64,000 nucleotides of DNA. It comes from Fagopyrum homotropicum. Lineage: Eukaryota; Streptophyta; Magnoliopsida; Caryophyllales; Polygonaceae. The position numbers were made by a program, and so were the translations under genes. How positions within the stretch are numbered: the stretch's first letter is position 1; each line of letters starts with the position of its first letter. The stretch is taken from the NCBI GenBank assembly GCA_033239125.1, contig BSWB01000005.1:52374993-52438992 (forward strand). The letters run 5' to 3'. Of this stretch, positions 57,473 through 64,000 are shown one piece after another. Below the pieces are notes generated by a model. That model did no database searches. It was not told the origin of the DNA and worked only from the letters and a program-made list of their open reading frames with translations.

Positions 57473-60219
57473 TGTAAAATCCGGAATTTTTATTCCGTCT
57501 TTTTCCGTTATTAAATAGATCTCGATCAGTTGACCCATATCCGTCTACTTAGTTAGACATATTATTATAGGATTTATCATTTTATGTAGATTCCTTCACA
57601 TAAAATGATAGAATCTTTTATATAGTTTATCATTTTATGTAGATTACTTCCGCATAAAATGATAGAATTCTGAGCCGATCCTTAACTAAAATAAACTCCC
57701 TATCCGCCTAGTCTGTATATTTATATATCGGGATCTTGTCCAGCCAGAAACTCGCTAAATTAAGGAGCCCAGATGCAGCCATTTTAGCCCATCTGTTAGC
57801 ATATAATTCAGCCAGCGGATCCAGCGCCAACAGCCCAGTCCAGCGCCACTCCAGCCCAACGCTACTCCAGCCCACTGTTCTGCCAGTCCGTGAGCTGCTC
57901 CAGCGTTGCCCAGCCCAGAGTCGCCCCAGCCTTGCAATCTTCAGCAACCCAGCAGCTTGCAGCCTTCCAGCCCAGCAGCAGTAGTGCCATCGCCAGCCCA
58001 GAAGAGTTCCGCCTTCTTCAGCCCAGCAACAACGTCAACTCCAGCCCGTACTCCAGCCATTCGGATGTGCAGAGAGCAGCCCAACCATTTGTGAGAAGGA
58101 AACCGTTCAACACTTACAGAATTAATTAGAGGAGATCTTCTTACCTTAACCGTTTCCTAAAATCAAGGGATACAGCTGCTCACCTTCCTTCTCCTTTGTG
58201 TCCAGATTCATCAGCAACTCTCTCCCACCTATCTTCATACGTTCGGTTTAGACTAGGAAAACAGAAGCACAACCGACGACTGCATACACAGCCTCCGCCT
58301 GTACACGTCCTGCGATTTCAAACGCATACGATCACCCTCTGATCTTTCCACCGAATCAAGCCATCTACAGAATCAAAGGGCTGAGTCCATCGAATTACAG
58401 CCACCATAGCCAGCCGCAAGTTGCTTAAGACGGAACAGAACCTTGCGAGATTTTCTGTGTATACCTACGTGACGCCGGCCAGCCTTCCCTGTTACGAATC
58501 AGGAACTCAGGGACGCATAGCCACTCTACTGCAGCGAGTAAGTCATTGTTGTATGTTGTTTTGTTGCTCCCTTTACAACTAGGTTGTAATGTCTCTAGCT
58601 ATATTGATTCATAATATTGTTTAGGTTGCTGTTGTTCGGCCTTAATCATAGTTAATATAGTAATAGGTAGCTGCTGGAATTTTATAAATAAAATGATAGA
58701 TATAAGGGTTGCTGTAAATTTCAATTTTAATTCCTTCAGCTTTTAGCTTATAAACTGCCTGTCTTGTCGACCAATTATTGAACGTTTGGATAAAGATCCA
58801 CCGTTGAATTTTGGATATGTTGTAGATGGATATATGTAGTTTAACATATTAAAATTTGGGAAGGAATGAACGGTCGGATTGAAAGTTATGAGCTCCCGAA
58901 GTTAGGTAGTTGAGCAGTTTTGGTAAACTTAAGTTTTTGGCTAAGTATAGGAAATTAGAGTGAAGGAACCGACTTTGTGAATTTTTATAGGAACATTGGC
59001 TGAACAGTTTGGAGAAATTCTTTCTCCTAAGGTTAGATAGAACCTCATAGATGATCTAGAGATTTAATTCGGAATTATTATAAGCTGTTAAGAATTTTAT
59101 ATTTAGAACCGAAGTTAAACCTTTACGATTCTTCCGGAAAATAGAAACATAGGAAAAATGTCAGTTTGGAACCAAATAAAATTTTAGGAGTTAGAATATA
59201 ACTTTAGAACCTCAAATAGGAGTTTAGACATGAATTTTAGGGTTTTCGAGAAAATCGGAACCAAGGGTAAAATGGTCATTTTACCCTAAACTCATACTAT
59301 AACTAGTATGTCTTAATACCTTATTGATATTAGAAGTTTTAGACTTCTAAATACGTGAGAGTGTGCTAATACACTTATCGCCTTTGACAGGCAACTGAGT
59401 GGTTACAGTTTACAGAGCGAGTGGTTTATAAAGAGTCGAGCGTTATAACAGGTAAGTCCTTTGGGCTTACTTAGCTGACTTCTAAATATGAGTATAAATG
59501 ATGATGGTGGTGTGTGATTGAAATGTTAGAGACATAGGTTGTGATATATAATTACCGACCTATATTTTGGCCTAAGAGTAACGGGCGGTGGCATTCTGCT
59601 CAGTAGCTCGCGGGGCGCTGGGGGTTTCTTCCGGGACTAGTCCATACATGGTTTGTAGTGATGCTACCAGTGAAAGTCAGCTAGACCTACACCAGTTGGA
59701 TAAGGAACGGAGGCGAGAACTAATAATAGTTCTCGTGCCACAACTTAAATTGAATAATGTGAATCACTTAAATAATAGATAATAAACGGTTGAGTGCCAG
59801 CATGATGTTTGTTTATTTTCATTTCTCCGTGTGCTTGTGCTGTTATCATTTTTGCTTATATTTGGATAGTTAGCTAACTGTTGATATGTTGTTTAGATTT
59901 GACACAGGTTAGAGCAGATGCCGAGTGATCCAGACGGTAGTGGTCAGCCGGGGTGTCGTACTTTAGGACGTTTTACAGTTTTTGCATTTGTGGGTTTTAC
60001 AGTTGAACATTGTTTCCTTTCGTACTTTGTTATATTCCGTTTTCCGGCTGTAGTCGATCTGGTCACATTCATGCATTATTAAGAACTATTTTATGATTTC
60101 TGATTTTCCTTATCTGTGCCTTGTTGTAAGATCTCGTTAAGTTGTTGTCAAACTAAGGTCGGGACCCACTGTGCGGTCCTAACAGTAACTCCCTAAGTTG
60201 TAAAACTTGGGGTGTTACA
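57473..60219 (+). repeat. 3' LTR of A (2747 bp)
   Basis: Pair of the 5' LTR at a constant offset of 8105 bp; two 1-bp indels cancel. Carries the paired hairpins, a TATA-like stretch at 57716-57728 and the predicted intron at 59451-59906. Confidence 0.95.
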
Positions 60220-60587
60220 TATGTATGGTTAGCTAACGGTTTCATACCGTGTTGTAGATGTTTACAGGTTAGGCGCTACTGGGTGATCTGACAGGGTAAC
60301 AGGCCGAGGACTCTCATACATTAGGTGGTTGGTTTGGGGTTGTTGTGTTTCCCCTCTGCGTGAGGATGATCTTTTGTACCTCTTGTGTGAGGATGTCATT
60401 TTATATACTCGGCTATGTTGTTGTTTACTTTGGGTTGTACAGTTTATACTGTTTTATGTATTTGTTTTATATCTGACAATCCCATGTTGTAAGGTCCAGT
60501 GAACTTGTTGTCAGGCTAGGGTCAGGATCCATTGTGAGATCCTAGCCCAATGTGACATCCCGAGTCCCGCGGATTCGGGGTGTTACA

Positions 60588-61593
60588 CTAAATAGATGCG
60601 ATTCTAGGGTAAGGAAAGGAGGGTTATGGCTAGGACTATGATAGGATGGACTTAGATTTGCCCTTGAATGATTCATTTGCTTGAACAAATTCACTGATGT
60701 AGTCCACGGTTTGTTCTTGCCAGTCCACGGCCGTGGAAGTGGTAGAACAGCCCGTGGTTTGCCTGGTTCGTTTGATTTGATGGATCTGAGTTCTAGATTG
60801 TTAAAATGTTGAAATCCTAGTGTTTGTTGAGTCAAATCTATCCTAGGGTGACCTACTGTTAGCAACTAAGTGTTAGAAGAGACCTACCCGGTGATTCTTA
60901 CTCTTAGATATCGAAGATGACAAACTCTAGGTAGTAGTGAGCCTCATAAGCAGCTATTGGATTCAGTGTGCTAGGATAGTTGTTTAGGACTTGCCTTTCT
61001 GAGACTTACCCGGTAAAGAGAGGTTGGATCCCTAGAATACTATCCGGTTTGTGTAGAATTCCTATCCTTAGGCTCTTTGAGACTTACCCGGTGATAAGAC
61101 CTTAGGAACGAACTAGAGGATCATGAGACTTACCCGGTGATTGATCCCAACCTAGAAACATTTACTCCCAACGTACTTTAGAAATCCAAGGAATGATTAG
61201 ATAGCTTGAGTCCCATGCCATAACCGGAATTTCCAAACCCTAGAATCCGCCTTTTCTCTCTTTGATCATATATTTTGTGTTTGCTTGTTTACTTGTGGAG
61301 TTAGCTTAGTTGATTGTTTACCTTGCATGATTTGTGATCCTTGATTGATCACCTAAAAACCAACCAAAAACATTGAGATTTTCATTACTTTATTTCTTTT
61401 TCTTTCCTTAAGCCTAGATCATCACTAAACTTAATCACTAATCGAATCAATCTCACCTCAGTCTTTGTGTTCGACCTCGGAATACTATCCCTACTACAAA
61501 ACGTCCCGTACACTGCGGGTTCGCTAGGAGTTAGGAGAAATATAACGAGTATAAATTTAAGGCTTATTGCGTACACACATCCTTAGCGTAACA
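60588..61593 (+). repeat. 3' LTR of C, distal piece
   Basis: Continues 46748-47581 from the second CTAAA copy to GCGTAACA. Palindrome TCCACGGCCGTGGA at 60724-60737. Confidence 0.95.
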
Positions 61594-61598
61594 AAAAC

Positions 61599-63041
61599 AT
61601 AGGTCAATATAAACGATATCTCATGCTATCATAGCAACATATAACACACACACCACTCATGCAAACACCCAATATAGGGATGGTAGCTAAGTAAGTCCTA
61701 CGGACTTACCTCAACCTCGTACTCAGCTCAACCACAACAACCTCCAATCTTGAGAGAGGGCACTGCCGAATAACAAGGCATAAAGATATATCAAACTCTA
61801 TTCATCAATGGGGTCACACCTATACCCAAAGGGATCCATGAGGATCATACTCAATCTATAAGCCTCACAACCAACTAAACCTCAATATCTCAGCATAACT
61901 CACAATTCCACAAATCTCAAGGTAGTATCCAATGAACATTCTTCAATCTCAATTCTAATCCTAATTTAATTAATTAATCCTTTAATTAATTAATTAGATT
62001 TCGCCAGAATAATGTTTTGCCCACAGGCAATTTCTAAACCTACCTATCATCAGATTTCATCAAGCAAACTACCCATAATCACCAGAATAATATAACGACC
62101 ACAATGGAATTTCTAATTATCCATTTTGACAAGTCTAAAGTCAATTTGGGCCAAATCGCAGTACGGAAAACGAATAAATGCATAACTTATTCGATACTAA
62201 CCCGATTTACGATCTGAAAGAAGATTCGGAATCACAACGACGCTGCTACGCATGGACAGCATCAAATTCGTCGGAATATGAGCAATGGAACCTGGCTGCT
62301 GACATATATGCTCGACCAGCTCTTCATCTGCTCGGAAATGCAGAAACTCGGTACCGATATGAAGAGAATGAAGAGAGGAATCCAAAAACTCAAACGGAAT
62401 TGAAATTGGAGTAGAAACGGAGAGTAGATCTGAGTTTGAAGGTTGAGAGAAATCAGAGCTTTTATGGGGAAACGTGAAAGGAAATGAATTAATAAAGGAT
62501 TTTCTGCTATTTATAGTGAAGACGATAATTATCCTTTAGCGAAGTCGATAGTAATCCTTTAACCGATCCAAAGGCGGGTCGAACCTCCTTCTCCGAACTT
62601 CTCGAGATTGGAATATTGTAGGGATAATTATTCCTAAGCCGTCTTACTTAGCCGTTAAGAAACGTGTATTCCTAAGCCGTCTTACTTAGCCGTTAAGAAA
62701 CGAAATAGCGACTCTTTTGGCCGTTTTGCCTCTCCATGTTATTTTATATCTAGGACATATCCGATGTTCAGATCACTTCTCACAACTGAATTTTTATTAA
62801 TTGGAGCTCCCAAATGCTCCAAATAACACAGGAGGGTAAAAATAATTGCCCGGGGAAAAAAGTAAAAATTTTCCCAAACGTCCAAAATTATGCTAGGAAC
62901 ATGAAGGAGGGACTCATACTCATCACTTGCAAAATCCTAACTACTACACCGATGAGGCTAACTGGGAGACAGAGGAGAGTATTACTATAAATGATTAAGT
63001 TAATCAACATTAATTAGAATTTGGAAATCCTAACTACTACT
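61599..63041 (-). repeat. 5' LTR of G, outer piece, with a rearranged end
   Basis: Continues 36843-37388 beyond C. TATA box at 62507-62515 and splice-donor hairpin at about 61691-61709. A local duplication of about 50 bp near 62630-62700 repeats CCTAAGCCGTCTTACTTAGC. From about 62935 to 63086 the LTR terminus and the adjoining F sequence occur twice (see findings). Confidence 0.88.
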
Positions 63042-63086
63042 CCGATGAGGCTACCTGGGAGACAGAGGGGAGTATTAGGCGTAGCT
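62949..63086 (+). pseudogene. Pol of F, last fragment: chromodomain scrap, in two partial copies
   Basis: DEANWETEESI-type and DEATWETEGSI-type codings at about 62951-62983 and 63044-63078 match the DEATWETEESIRR segment of the A chromodomain. The two copies are separated by G LTR-end sequence. F is then cut off by I at 63087. Confidence 0.8.
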
Positions 63087-63397
63087 TGATAGCATGTATT
63101 ATAGTCTATATTTTGGGATTGGTTTAGACATTTTATTTTCATTAATCTACATGTATGGATGTATATTCTTTGATTATATTGTTGTTTTGTCTACCTTTGA
63201 GGGAGTCGAGGTCTACACCTAGTTTCGTTGTAATTGTAGGGAAAATGGCACGTTTTGGACCGAAATGGAGCTAAGGAAACTAACGAGTCATTGGAGCTAC
63301 ATTCTAGAGTTATAAGAAGATCTCAGGAAACATGGAAATGATCTAGAGGATTGATTTTGGACCAGATTCGAGATGATTTACATTCAGCTGAGATTCA

Positions 63398-63457
63398 CCT
63401 CGGTCAGCTACGGTATCACCTCGACCGAGGTGATCTTGATGAGCGTCACGACCGAGG
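63398..63457 (+). repeat. Nested palindrome module in the LTR of I
   Basis: Outer arms CCTCGGTC (63398-63405) and GACCGAGG (63450-63457) around inner arms TCACCTCG (63416-63423) and CGAGGTGA (63426-63433). Same layout as in C but built on CCTCG instead of CCACGG. Confidence 0.85.
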
Positions 63458-63664
63458 CGAACATATTTTTGGCTGAGATTCAAGAGTGGTGAGATCTTTA
63501 TTTTTGGCTGAGATCTTCTATTTTTGGAAGGAGAATATCACTTATTTTTGGCTGGATTTTTGGAAGGAAGATATTATATTTGGCTGAGTTATTTGGAGAG
63601 ATATTGATATATTTTCTAGGAAATTATGTTTTTAAGATATATTATCTTTGGAAGATAATTCTCA

Positions 63665-63676
63665 TATATATATAGG
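63665..63676 (+). promoter_or_regulatory. TATA box of element I
   Basis: TATATATATAGG about 580 bp into the LTR and about 210 bp after the palindrome module. Confidence 0.55.
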
Positions 63677-64000
63677 CTGATTTTCTACAATTCAGCCATC
63701 TACGGATCACCTATCTTCGGATCACTGATTTCTGGAGTATTTTTTGAAAAGTTTGAAGGAAGAGTTGAAGGAAGTTTGAAGGTTGAAGTTCAAGGAAGGA
63801 TGGAATCATAGTTGAAGTTGGCTTTTGAAGGAGTTTGTAAGATCTTCTTAGATTGCTTTTGGTTTTGTTGTCTTTTCTGATTGTAATTTGAGGAACGCTG
63901 ATTTGTTGTTTGATTCATTAAGTTATTGAGACCTTTGTCTTATGGTTTTATTGTTTGAATATTGATTCCTTTCTTATAAATTTGATTATTGTTATGATGA

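Larger units (their letters stand above)
49368..60219 (+). mobile_element. Element A: full-length Tekay/Del chromovirus (10.85 kb), youngest insertion
   Basis: Two LTRs of 2747 bp (49368-52114 and 57473-60219). Perfect TATGT duplication at 49363-49367 and 60220-60224. iMet PBS, one gag-pol frame, PPT. About 38 LTR differences by eye (about 1.4%), the lowest of the three complete elements, in line with its innermost position. Confidence 0.97.
47582..60587 (+). mobile_element. Solo LTR of the E/G family in the 3' LTR of C, interrupted by A
   Basis: LTR sequence only (47582-49367 and 60225-60587, about 2.15 kb), TGTAATAGCTAGG to GGGTGTTACA, flanked by a perfect CTAAA duplication at 47577-47581 and 60588-60592. 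With no PBS or internal part and one intact duplication, it is a solo LTR left by recombination between two LTRs. TATA box at 48085-48093, (TA)n at 49226-49250. Predicted intron donor at 48900 (GTAAGTCC-GTA-GGACTTAC) and acceptor ending at 60267, now separated by A. Confidence 0.95.
37389..61593 (+). mobile_element. Element C: Athila-like element, nearly complete, carrying the solo LTR and A
   Basis: LTRs are 37389-39223 and 46748-61593. Once the solo LTR with A (47582-60587) and one CTAAA copy are removed, both are 1835 bp. Perfect AAAAC duplication at 37384-37388 and 61594-61598. I count about 33 LTR differences (about 1.8%). PBS, gag-pro, pol and PPT are all present. The third ORF seen in D is missing. 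Confidence 0.95.
29265..63041 (-). mobile_element. Element G: degenerate Tekay-related element, sister of E, with C nested in its 5' LTR
   Basis: The 3' LTR is 29265-31399. The internal part is 31400-36842. The 5' LTR is in two pieces, 36843-37388 and 61599-63041, split by C. The target duplication CCGAT is at 29260-29264 and at 62949-62953, with a second copy at 63042-63046 made by a later rearrangement. Order on the minus strand: LTR, PBS, leader with TA repeats and MITE, short gag, pol relic, hairpin array, PPT, LTR. Confidence 0.9.
3264..63086 (+). mobile_element. Element F: old Tekay/Del-like element in fragments, host of E and G
   Basis: The pieces are 3264-6253 (LTR remnant, gag, PR, RT, RNase H), 27955-29264 (integrase) and 62949-63086 (chromodomain scrap). 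They are collinear with the gag-pol of element A and close to it at the DNA level, with LTR remnants of the same family. F is cut by H on the left, by E (target copies ATAAG at 6249-6253 and ATGAG at 27950-27954, one mismatch), by G (CCGAT at 29260-29264 and 62949-62953 or 63042-63046) and by I at 63087. Its 3' LTR is not in the window. Confidence 0.85.
63087..64000 (+). mobile_element. Element I: start of a third Athila-like LTR, runs off the right edge
   Basis: F sequence stops at 63086 and TGATAGCATG begins, close to the LTR starts of C (TGATAACACG) and D (TGTTAGCATG). It has a palindrome module (63398-63457) followed by a TATA box, the order seen in C and D. The candidate left target copy is TAGCT (63082-63086), unverified. 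There is no internal domain, so it could be a 5' LTR or a solo LTR. About 63470-63600 has imperfect direct repeats of TATTTTTGGCTGAGAT. No gene seen. Confidence 0.65.

Overview
This window is intergenic DNA of a large, repeat-rich flowering-plant genome. I see no host gene, tRNA, rRNA or CRISPR array. Almost all 64 kb is made of Ty3/Gypsy LTR retrotransposons inserted into one another. The plant assignment rests on two element types. One is Tekay/Del-like chromoviruses (LTRs over 2 kb, initiator-Met-tRNA primer site, CCHC gag, chromodomain at the integrase end). The other is Athila-like elements (Asp-tRNA primer site, Asn-rich gag without zinc knuckles, DLG protease). The species cannot be named from the sequence.

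I label the elements A to I. F (Tekay, +) is the oldest frame: 3264-6253, 27955-29264 and a last scrap at 62949-63086. Four elements interrupt it. H (Tekay, -) lies at its left end and runs off the window. E (Tekay-related, +) is 6254-27949. G (Tekay-related, -) is 29265-63041. I (Athila-like LTR) starts at 63087. E holds D (Athila, -, 8771-22040). G holds C (Athila, +, 37389-61593). The 3' LTR of C holds a solo LTR of the E/G family (47582-60587). That solo LTR holds A (Tekay, +, 49368-60219). The nesting F > G > C > solo LTR > A is five deep, and every junction I could test keeps a 5-bp target-site duplication. By-eye LTR divergence (about 2% D, 1.8% C, 1.4% A) agrees with the order of nesting.

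Coding capacity: A has one 1639-codon gag-pol frame broken only by four in-frame stops. C has one stop and two frameshifts. D has several lesions but keeps an extra ORF 3' of integrase. F is broken mainly by C-to-T type stops and by a gag deletion. E and G are old and share a gag without capsid and a protease without its catalytic motif, so they look like a non-autonomous family.

Four signals are not explained by standard annotation. (1) All testable Tekay LTR copies carry a perfect 5' splice site inside a conserved hairpin, with an acceptor about 450-500 nt downstream, which suggests an LTR-borne leader intron. (2) In C and D a hairpin with an RGGGAC hexaloop and covarying stem precedes each of two AAGTATGGGG polypurine tracts. 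(3) The Athila elements carry nested palindrome modules built on CCACGG (CCTCG in I) upstream of their TATA boxes, including an apparent internal promoter for the extra ORF of D. (4) E and G share their gag and protease disablements and a tandem array of small hairpins before the 3' LTR.
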